Assembly (NCBI GenBank): GCA_015179125.1 | Contig: WHVA01000066.1 | Span: forward strand, 62,001 to 126,000 | Length of the DNA stretch: 64,000 bases | Origin: Gautieria morchelliformis | Lineage: Eukaryota > Basidiomycota > Agaricomycetes > Gomphales > Gomphaceae | Reading direction: 5' to 3' | Shown: positions 55,203 through 64,000 of the stretch, one piece after another | Layout of the letters: every line of letters starts with the position of its first letter | Numbering within the stretch: position 1 is the stretch's first letter | Made by a program: the position numbers and the translations under genes | The notes under the pieces: generated by a model | The model's input: the letters and a program-made list of their open reading frames with translations, nothing else | Databases searched by the model: none | What the model was told of the DNA's origin: nothing

Positions 55203-56368
55203 TCATACCCAATAAAGCAGGACGTTGATTAATTGAGCGGAAGCCAAAGCGCTAATGTAGCTGTGAATGGGAGGACAGATACAGGTCGTTGAGCATGTTC
55301 TTACATGAAGTATATGCAACCTTGGGTGAAGTCACAAATACTTGGGTCAGTAGAAACACCTGGCAGGTACTTGTGTACATACCGTCTCGGAGAATCATAT
55401 CCAGAAAACCTCCAGGGCGGTGGTACATTTTTCGGCTCTGCACCGATTTCCCAATTGTGAGTATAATCACAACGGTATCAAAAGCGAGACACGTCATTGA
55501 CTGTAGCATGCTTCCTGAATGTTACTGCATGTGAAGAGAGGTAAGCGAGAGAAGCAGAGGTGCGTACTGAACGGGACATCATGTGTAAGCTGATCTGCAT
55601 GTGAACCTGGCTGAATGTCTAGAACCAGGAACTATGGGTATACCAGTAAGTGACGAAGGACATTCAGTCGCATAAACAGACACACGATTCCGGTTGCAGG
55701 TATGGATGCGCCTACACAGACAAGGATGAGGAGGACGAGACGGTTTCGTTCCCAAATAGCATATGTGCGCAGCCCCAGGACCACTGAGAGTAGCGACGGT
55801 TAGTATACGGATAATATATGTGGAGCACAAGTAACCTGTTATGATGCACTGGCTAAAAACTATTACCCATGCAACGTGGGGTTTTAGGGAGCGGAGAGAA
55901 GGGGACCTTCGCGCTAGATATCAGCAAATGCTCAACAGCTTCACAGTAGGGGGAGGACCGCTCACTATGAGCAGTATCTGGTAAGGCGTATGTGGAATTC
56001 AAGCTGCCTAGACTCACCTTGAGGGCTCTGAGGTCATAATCTAAATTGACCAAATACGCAATCGGAATGGTAAACCGGGTCAAGAGGTACAAAATCGTTG
56101 GGACAGAGAGGCGTGGGATAGACAATCGCGTCCAGACGAGGTCTACTTCACGGTCGAATTGGAGAAGGTGATCATAGAATAGTATAGCTGAGATGGAAGG
56201 TGAGCATTCATCAACTATCCGAGGCTCAGTACAAAAAGTCACCCCAGGTCGTAAGCACCGAGTAGAAATAGAGAAGGCTGTCAGATGACGATGTGAGCTG
56301 TCACGGTAGTGCTGTATAACACTAGCGGCGACGTACTTGTAAAAATCAGCAGTCGCAGAATCCGCCAT
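55203..56368 (-). CDS. DUF6533-type membrane protein 3
   Basis: Starts MADSATADFYKYVAASVIQH at 56368; after an intron, AILFYDHLLQFDREVDLVW and a helix YLLTRFTIPIAYLVNLDYD give the family's opening. About 55795-55690 encodes VVLGLRTYAIWERNRLVLL and the following helix. About 55505-55385 encodes LAFDTVVIILTIGKSVQ with GGFLDMILRDG. A last exon, spliced to read CIYFIYISALASAQLINVLL, ends at TGA 55203-55205. Family members usually continue with a cytosolic tail, so an extra 3' exon is possible. A TATATATA at about 56442 lies about 75 bp upstream of the start on the minus strand. The function of the family is unknown. Confidence 0.65.
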
Positions 56369-58919
56369 CGACTCGAGGGGGACTGAAATCGCTGGGCTAG
56401 CTCACTCTTGGTTGCTAACGGTTTCATGCCACGGCACACAGTATATATAGCTGGACGTGTCTTGCATCCGCTTCATCATCGCTTTAGTTCGAATCGCGCG
56501 GAGCCGAATTAACCTTGTTTCATTATACGGTGACAGTCTGAAACATGAGGGTCTCTGTTGCTAATTAAGAGTTTAGCTTATTGTGACTAGTAGCTTGGCA
56601 GGTAGTATATTAATGGTCGCCACGTCTGTCACCATGATTTCGGCCCTTGGGGAGACAGAGCCTGTCAGAACTCTTCTTCCACCTGGCGAATTACTCGCAG
56701 TGGGCATAAGTGGAGTTTACTTCCGACTCTCCAAAGACAGGTACCGTATATATAATGTTTGAAGAAAGCTTGATCCCGATCAGGAAATTGATTGGCGGAC
56801 ACTACGTAATGGTTTCGGACTAGTCCGTGGATCGACACACCATACAGTATTTACATGTTAAATCCGGTATGCTCTAACGCTTAGGGTCTCTAGGGAACAA
56901 CGACGCCCTCCGAATGTTCAACTTCGGGAATAGCATGATCACACGTTCCAGACCACCTTCAGGGAGCGTCACCGGCAAACTTACTAGTTAGTAAGAATAG
57001 TAGATGCGATGTCGCGTTACTACGTAGTAACGTTCGTCAGTGCCACAGTACCTACATCGTAGCGGCGGCGGCTGCCGCCTCGGTCCCTCCTTGCTAGACA
57101 GTTACTCGACCATCAAATTCATAGTCAAGATTGGATGGAAGTTTCTGCTTGTGCAGTGCCACGATTGAGCGAGATCCAGTCCCGGGAACCTGCCCTCGAG
57201 GCGGCCTCATACAAGCTGCTAGTTCAGATACGTTTCCATCGCGATCCTCCTCCCACATAACCTTATCATAACAAATATCATGACTACATTGGCCAGCACA
57301 ACAAGTATTTGCTCTTGACTTTTACCATGCCTAACCACCCCAGAGTGGCTTTGGAGACGATTGTTGTATTGCGGAACTTCACCCTTAAAATTAGGATGTG
57401 CTCTGGGCTGTCGGAGACGGGATGCGAAAGGTGCGGCATGGGTAGATGGGTCCGCATGATTATCTTGAGCCGCGATAGGTGACGGAGAGGTACCAGTGGT
57501 GAGTGTTGCTCCTTGTAGTACGAGCATGGACCTTTAGTCTATCGCTGAATCTTGAAAGACGAATATTGGAGGGTGGGTTTGGGAGTATATAGCGACCAAG
57601 GTGGGTAGCGGCAGGCGGCTCAAGGCTGTGGGCATGCGTAGAATCAAACCTTGAAGGGGGAAAACCGCGTGCCTGGAGGCCAAGAGGGAGTGTGGAGCGA
57701 ATGATGGAATCGGGAGTGTCACCTTGCCCGATCTGCTGGGCCGATGGTAAGGACACGATACATACCGCGCACATCGGGCCGCTATCCTCGTCGTGCCGCA
57801 CCACATCCTCGATAGGTGCAGTGGGGGATGTAGCCGTTACAGATGCGTATCCTTGTTGTTAGGCGGATTGACCTCCTCGCCGTTGTCTCGTTCGTTTTTT
57901 AGAGTACACTTCATACCTGGTTGCAAGCCCGATCAAATAGAAAGTGGTGGTAGTGACCTCACCGGTCACGTGAACAGTCGCCTGCCCTGAGTAAAGTGCG
58001 ACCAGCTCGGCGAAACAACGTAGGCGTCACGCATTGTGGGCGATCGATGGCGGTGCCATAACGAGGTTGAAGGATAATCCAGGTCACTTCATAGACAATC
58101 TCCGTCGTGAACGGCAGAGCAGAGTACGACGATACACAACGGGATAATCTTTCACCAATGTCAACGCTACCAAAACACGAAACCCGAAACAGCGCCGCTC
58201 ACCACTTCCGGGTGACCTGTCAGGGGGTCCAGCAGGTTACTGTACGCTGTGATGTTGATACTCGTTACGGCGTGTCGATCGGTTCGGTCCTTGTCCACAG
58301 CATATGACGCCAACGAGGATCAGGATGCACCCCGTAATACTCATCGCAGCAGCCACGTAATGCACCAAAAGGAGCCTGCTTTGGTTGTTACATATTTTAT
58401 TGAAAGGAATATTGTGAGCAATATGTCGCATGTATATTTTTAACTCACTTATGCATCACTAGGGGCGTACGTCAAGACGAATGTCTGATGACATACATTT
58501 TCAAGTCTTGTATTTGCTTCGCCAGTGAGCCTTCTTACACAGTCCGATTTCCTCTCCTCCCTACCGCGAAGGCGTGTGGATAGGCGATGTGCAGAACGGC
58601 GAGGCTTTCACGCAGCTGTTTGGGACTCACCTTTGCTGCGTGGATGTAGTAGTGAAGGACAAATATGGACCCCTCTTCGAAGTAGAGGGGTTATACGTCC
58701 GGTATCCGCTGATAAATATACAGATGAGCTTGCTGACTATTCATGGAGTTAAGAAATTGGAAGTGACTATCAATGACGGTAGGTTCTAATGGTATACATT
58801 GTCTTGTTGAGCTTTACACTTTACCATCGTGTGACCACCAAAGATTGTTATATAAAAAGCAACATGTAAAATGGTTTTCGCTTTTATAAATAATACTTTG
58901 TAATTGATATCGATTCGCA
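56369..58919. other. No gene recognised
   Basis: Minus-strand ORFs at 57219-57806 and a plus-strand ORF at 58574-58789 (VKDKYGPLFEVEGLYVRYPL) are open but match no family known to me. A GCGGCGGCGGC-type run is at about 57062-57075. Confidence 0.35.
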
Positions 58920-58921
58920 AG

Positions 58922-58965
58922 TTTACCATGCGTTTACCATGCGTTTACCATGCGTTTACCATGCC
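58922..58965 (+). repeat. Tandem 11-mer GTTTACCATGC, four copies
   Basis: Four head-to-tail copies of GTTTACCATGC, the last merging into CATGAAC. A microsatellite-like array in AT-rich DNA. Confidence 0.9.
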
Positions 58966-61486
58966 ATGAACATTTAAATTTTTAGAGGGAATTGGACGGG
59001 CTGTTACATCATTTGAAGATTCAAACCATAAACAGGATGGTGATGTACACATACCAATAAAATTTGAATGACAACGAATAGTTTCCTTGCAAGACAACAA
59101 AAGTATATTGACCCAGTCCTGTATAGTTGCTTCCAATGCATTTGGATTCAAATTAAGCGTAGAGGCATATTGAAGTCATGCTGTATTGAAAAACTGAGTA
59201 GGTAATACAGTTGGAATGTGATTTAACATAACAGGGCTTGAAGTTGAGAAGCATGATAAGCACATTACAGATCAAGTCGCATCAGAGTGAACATACTGCA
59301 AAATGTCAGATGCTGCTGTGGGTACATGACCTGTAGGGAAGAGTCTATATTTTTGTTAATCAACAGGGTATATAATTCATCATGGGCCAAATTAAAATCA
59401 TTTGTATTTGAATCATTGTCTTGGATAAGTAAATTTAATGAATTGGAGAATCTTCTAGTTATGATTGATTGAGTAGACCATTCTGCCCTCCAAGATACAG
59501 ATCCATTAGAATATAGTGCAAAAAGACACATGATGATTGCATCGAAGTGCATGACCATTTCAAGGCATTCCACACACAGCCAGAAAAAGGATGCAGAAGA
59601 CATATAGCATCTGTAGTTTGCGAACATTGTCTGTTCACACTTGACCTGCTTTGATCAAAATTTTCAAATGGTATATTTATTTAGGCACTGAAAGTCCTTG
59701 CTTATTTTCAATATCAGGAATATCTCTAAAATCACCCTTAGTAAAGCCATATCTTATCAGAGTATTATTATTATGTGCAAGACATTCCAAACGTGAATCT
59801 TCCATTTTCAATGCATATGAAAAAGTTTATTTAATTGTCATTGTGTGACAGGATGCATACTATAAAAACCTGTCTGCATTTGAGCTCTAGATGCCTGTAC
59901 TTAAGCTGCAAATCCTGATATTGAAAATCTGCTAATACTTTGGGAAGTGTTTGTCCCTGACATGCATGGCTAGTCAATGCAAAAGCCGGCTCAATAGGTA
60001 ATTGATACCTAGTAACACATTTATTTTTATTTTTATTTTTATTTCTGAATTCTCTTTAAATTCTGTCATAAAAGACCATGTAACAGGTTCAATAACAAAG
60101 TATGATGGAAGTAACCCATCACAATGTATGATACTGTCTGGAAACTCTACAATTACAGTGGTAGCAAATGTAAAGTCAGATGAGCAATGTTCCAAAAGCA
60201 GAAGTTGGAGAATGGAGCAGAATTGGTGAAGTGAATGGAACTGGTGGAAGTTCTCCCAGAAGTGGAGTCAGACATGGAAGTGGATCTTGGGGTGGTGTCG
60301 GATCTGGTTGGGATGGTGTCAGAACTAGAAAGCAGGGTGTCCCCTGTAAATACATTATTTACCCGCATTGCCCTTAAGGCAATGCGTGCTCCTGGATAGA
60401 TTACCTAATGTTAGTGGATCCCTATGGCTCCACTGTGTAGTTCTTGCATGGGAACCGCACGGCAGTTCCCCAGATCATCTTACCTTACACTGTCACTACA
60501 TAGCACATGGAATAACCACATCTTGGTTGAGTTCTGTTTGCCCTTGTGATACAAGGACCTAAGATCCACTCTCTTACACCTTGTTGAACTTCCTGCAGTT
60601 GTTTGCCAAGTGAACAACTGATTGTGGAAATCTGCATGATCTTGAAAAATATTGCTGCGTGGATGGCTGTTTACCGTTGAAAACCATCCAGTAGACCCTC
60701 TACTGTCGGCTGCGAGCGTGATGATTCCATGCAGTCGAAGAAGTGAGCTTCTAGCTTGCGGCCACCATCCCAGGAGCAGCCTAGCGACACCATGGCTGAT
60801 GCAACCTTGGGCTCGGAACCCAGGATAATGGAAGGCAGGGATTGTGAAGAATAAGAGTGGCTCAATTTAGTTTGTGTGAGGGTAAGATTCAGACTTTGAA
60901 GTGAAGTCAAATTGAGAAGGAAGTTTTTCTATAGAAAATAGTCTGCGCAGTATATATGTGCAGCGAGATGAGTAAAGTGTTTCGAGACGAGTGCTTGTGT
61001 GCATAACAGGTGAGTTCAATTGACTGACTTGATATGATACATGGATTGACTATTTATCTGAGACGTAGGATGGGCTAGGACGTATGGGGTTGGGGGTACG
61101 CGAGAAGGAGTGTATGTGCAGCTCGGGGATTGATGTGCCGGGTGCTGCGGTGAGTGTGTATGGTACTGGTTGATAGGGAAATATTATATGCGTGATTGAG
61201 AGGATCAGAAAAGAGGGAAGTGTTTAGAAAGAGAAATGGAAGAAAAGAAAGAAAGAACGTATGCGACGGACTAGCCATCGACTTGTTCCACGGATCAGTG
61301 CCCCTCGGGCTCGGGTTCTATCTTGGTTCAGGGATGGGTGAACGGGTTGTTGGATCGGCTGCATATCCGCAGGTTGATAGGGTGTTGTGATATGTGGAGT
61401 GTGAGTGTGCATGGGTTTGAGGGGGTGCGTGTAGGTTGGAGTTGGCTCGAGGTTGATGGCGAATGGAATATGTGTTTGTGTTGTAG
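58966..61486. other. AT-rich, probably transposon-derived; no intact gene
   Basis: 59265-60195 is strongly AT-rich with a broken minus-strand frame (59265-59627) and a (TTTTTA)n microsatellite at about 60020-60048. A hairpin lies at 60364-60386. 60670-61450 has overlapping ORFs without motifs. Confidence 0.4.
60364..60386. other. Perfect 9-bp hairpin (CGCATTGCC/GGCAATGCG)
   Basis: A 9-bp stem with a CTTAA loop, followed five bases later by CTGGA. The layout resembles a Helitron 3' end but the base after CTGG is A, not T. An isolated hairpin is the safe description. Confidence 0.6.
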
Positions 61487-62543
61487 ATGTACTTGTTTCG
61501 ATTTCACGACAGGGATGTTGTAGACCTCACCACACTTGTTCCCCCAATCGAGGACAAGCAAGGGTCCAACCACGTCTCACCCAGCGTGGTCGAAGATGGG
61601 ACACTGCTGGGCAGCAAGCCGGCGTCCCCACCCCAATCCCCCTGGCTCTTAAACAAAGGCAAGGACAGAGACGTCTCACCATCGTCCAATGGCAGAGCCT
61701 CAGGATCAGGACATACTTTGAGATGATCTCGAAGTCGAAATTCAGCCCGCTGCTCATGAAGTCGAGCGACGACTGTCATCCCTGACAGGGCATGACAAAA
61801 CAAAACACAAGCACCTGACGACGGGCAAGGCTCGGAATACTCGAGTTCGAGCTGCAAGAGCTTGAGGAAACATACCCTCGACAAAGAGACAGCTGAAGCA
61901 ATAGCCAAGCAAGTGCAAGACGCGTTGCACAGGAACACCCTCATGGGCCATAAGCATGAGCATATCGCATTGCAACTCGATAATATTCTGACTGCCCTCA
62001 TGCAATTCAGCAAGGAGCTCCACCAAATTGAGGAGATCTGGAAACTGGACGCTGCCTCGTTGGAGGATGTCCAAAAGGCACTTCACTTACACAAAGAGCC
62101 CAGGGTGTCCCTCAGGGAGGTACCTCGGTCAGTGGTGAGCAAGCGAGACCACACCCCTGACGATCAACAGTGGCAGGAGCAGGACCGATGATGCATGCTG
62201 CCGCTGGCCGCCCTGGTCAAACAAGATGTACGATTCAGAAGTGAATCGCACACGGTGCCGGTTGCTCCCATGAGCAGCCGCAAGATGATCCAACAGATCG
62301 TCAGAGGCAAGTCATCTCAGAGCCCGACTTGGAGGCCACAATGGAGAGCCTAGAACTCAAGGCCGCACACTGGCAACAAAAAGAGGCCAGTGCAGCACGC
62401 TGCCACACATGGGCTCTTGAGCTGCTAGCACGGAATGCTGAAGCCACTGTGGCCCAACGCCACACCAACTGGCTGCCCGACGAACTGCTCACGCATGCCG
62501 TACAGGATGCAATAGTAGGCTGCATCTCCGCAATGCAGGTCTG
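61487..62543 (+). other. Possible N-terminal part of a gag-like polyprotein, frames broken
   Basis: Successive plus-strand frames (61487-61726, 61862-62191, 62329-62544) encode hydrophilic, glutamate/glutamine/histidine-rich segments such as KETAEAIAKQVQDALHRN that look coiled-coil. They lie directly before the gag capsid region and in the same orientation, as in large gags of basidiomycete gypsy elements. No motif is diagnostic. Confidence 0.35.
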
Positions 62544-63780
62544 ATGGGTGACACTCGTCACACACCCCCACCAGATGCCTGTGTGCTGGAGGTGCCTGGC
62601 CCTGAACCCGACCCGGCCCCGGCCCCAGTCAGAGCATATACCAACATGGTCTGCACAGCTTCCCAGCCATGCGACTGGTCCATGGCCCTGATTGAAGGTC
62701 AGGGCATAATGGACCAGCCAGATGGCACACAAGAGCCATACAATGGTATCACACGAATGATATGTGTCGCGATGGCTGACACCATAGACATGGACCTTGA
62801 GAAGTCCGTGCTGGCAAAGGCCGGCGTGAAGCTGGCCCATCCTGAGCCATACGTGGGAGGGTCCGACCTCGGAGAGTTTGAAGTCTTTGTCACAGCCATC
62901 TTGAGATGGCTCAAGATGATTGCCTGCTAGGGCTGACCAGCATAGATATGCAGGTCGGTTATGTGGGCACTTGCGTCACCGGCGAGGCCCAGGAATGGTT
63001 TCTTCAAAATGTTCCAAGTTTTGACCGCCAGGTCCGTGAGTGGACCTTGGAGACGGTGATGCAGGGCCTGCAGAAGCGGTTCATGCACACCCTGACATAC
63101 CACCATGCGTCGAACAAGTTAGACGCGGTCATGCAGAGCACAAAGACTGTTCAGGAGATGCTGAATGATCTAACAAAATATGCAGCTCATATGATACAGC
63201 CGCCTGATGGCTACGCCTTCTGGAGACGGTTTGTGTCAGCATTGCACAAAACGCTGTGCAATGAAGTCCTCAAAACGGGCTACAATCCAGAAAGCAGCTC
63301 AATCGAGCAGCTCTTCAAAGCAGCCTGCATGATCAAGGAAGCATCCCGCTATAACATGGGGATGTGTCAGGCAGAGAGCGCGGCCGCGATGGCCAGCGCA
63401 TCACCGCTTGCATTGAGCAAGCTGGTATCGCAGACAGGCCAAGCAGGCCTGCCCCCTTCCAAAGGAGCGGGACATCCCAACATCCACAACTGCCCTGCCC
63501 AGCCCCAGCCAGATGGCCAACTGAGACTAAACAGCCTCAGGCATCTGGAAGCTCGTCAAAGCCAAGCTTCCCTCCACAGCCATTGGGTCAACCGCCAGAT
63601 CAACCTGCAAATGCCCAAAGCAGCATCACTTGCTTTGAATGTGGCCAGCCAGGGCACAGAAAAGCAGAATGTCCAATACAGACAGCAGCTGCAAGACACG
63701 GCGAAGATGAGGATCGGGACCCTGATCCCAACCATGCCCCTCTTCAGCAAATGGGTTTGCATAGTCCTGATGAGCGATGA
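62544..63780 (+). pseudogene. Ty3/gypsy Gag relic (capsid region and zinc knuckle), frameshifted
   Basis: The capsid region begins PEPYVGGSDLGEFEVFV and ILRWLKM in one frame, then after a one-base loss near 62926-62930 continues GTCVTGEAQEWFLQNV, LETVMQGLQKRFMHTLTYHH and MIQPPDGYAFWRRFVSALHK in the next. After a second shift near 63370-63420 the third frame carries a CCHC knuckle CFECGQPGHRKAEC (about 63631-63672) and stops at 63778-63780. This is the arrangement of gag in basidiomycete gypsy elements and is unrelated in sequence to the gag at 8926. No pol or LTR follows within the window; it is cut off by another element. Confidence 0.7.
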
Positions 63781-63784
63781 GATT

Positions 63785-63991
63785 TCTGGCACGGATGAAC
63801 ACCCATTCACATACCTTTGCCACAATCTCTGGGATACTGTTGACATAGAGCACATGTTTGGCTGAGCTGATGAAGCGGTTGGTAGTAACGCCACAGGCTT
63901 CCTGTAATCTTGCTTGCACCTGACGAAGTGCATACTGCGAGGGGACATCGATGGCTCCACACTCCTTCATCACCCATAAAAACATTTCCAT
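63785..63991 (-). CDS. Transposon-associated ORF of a second element (partial, KDZ-like style)
   Basis: The minus strand reads LWVMKECGAIDVPSQYALRQ, VQARLQEACGVTTNRFISSA, then VLYVNSIPEIVAK and, across a likely intron, DYANPF. This pattern recurs in large uncharacterised basidiomycete transposon proteins that accompany KDZ transposases. It continues past the right edge of the window or begins near it. The overlap with the gag relic at about 63.76-63.80 kb marks the junction between two elements in opposite orientation. Confidence 0.4.
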
Positions 63992-64000
63992 GTGACGCCG

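Noticed and set aside
59265..59627. 120-codon minus-strand ORF in AT-rich DNA
   Set aside because: No recognisable motif, and the surrounding frame is broken by many stops. Probably degenerate transposon DNA.
1..64000. CRISPR array or prokaryotic features
   Set aside because: The tandem repeats here have no uniform spacers and the genes have spliceosomal introns, so prokaryotic interpretations do not apply.

Overview
The window is nuclear DNA from a filamentous basidiomycete, most likely a wood-decay or mushroom-forming Agaricomycete. The evidence is genes broken by many short (about 45-80 nt) GT-AG introns, a basidiomycete-type sesquiterpene synthase, a fungal microbial rhodopsin, three genes of the basidiomycete DUF6533 membrane-protein family, a Tf1/sushi-like chromovirus, a Helitron, and a nuclear tRNA-Arg with a short intron. 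No bacterial operon structure was seen. All assignments come from reading the sequence and its translations; no database search was run.

Layout. 1-1077 is the 3' end of a Helitron (Pif1-like helicase plus terminal hairpin and CTAG end). 1686-2135 is a minisatellite and 2463-2837 a LINE relic. 4243-6474 (minus) is a DUF6533 gene. 8416-15052 is an almost complete Ty3/gypsy chromovirus with TGTCG target duplications. It has a putative self-priming site, a putative -1 gag-pol frameshift site, and pol broken by three one-base losses. It sits inside one copy of a diverged local duplication. 15.4-18.2 kb holds more transposon debris and a non-autonomous hAT-like element with an 8-bp target duplication. 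19.2-24.5 kb holds a sesquiterpene synthase, a small secreted six-cysteine protein, a stomatin-like (SPFH) gene and tRNA-Arg(ACG). 25.9-28.7 kb holds unusual small genes, strong hairpins and a tandem array that repeats a translation start with its 5' splice site. 29.2-39.7 kb is the densest part: rhodopsin, S10 serine carboxypeptidase, aromatic-type aminotransferase, a reductase relic and a cytochrome P450. 42.9-52.9 kb holds two direct-repeat paralogues of an MFS multidrug transporter, one with a 12-residue-repeat C-terminal tail, flanking a second DUF6533 gene. 55.2-56.4 kb is a third DUF6533 gene. 58.9-64.0 kb is AT-rich and transposon-derived (Ty3/gypsy gag relic, another element entering from the right).

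How the genes fit together. The terpene synthase, P450, reductase relic and MFS transporters are the kinds of genes found in fungal metabolite clusters. Here they are spread over more than 30 kb and interleaved with housekeeping-type genes, so a single pathway is only a weak inference. The host genes read through intact after splicing, whereas the transposon ORFs carry one-base losses, often in homopolymers. That fits either recent decay or residual assembly error confined to repeats.
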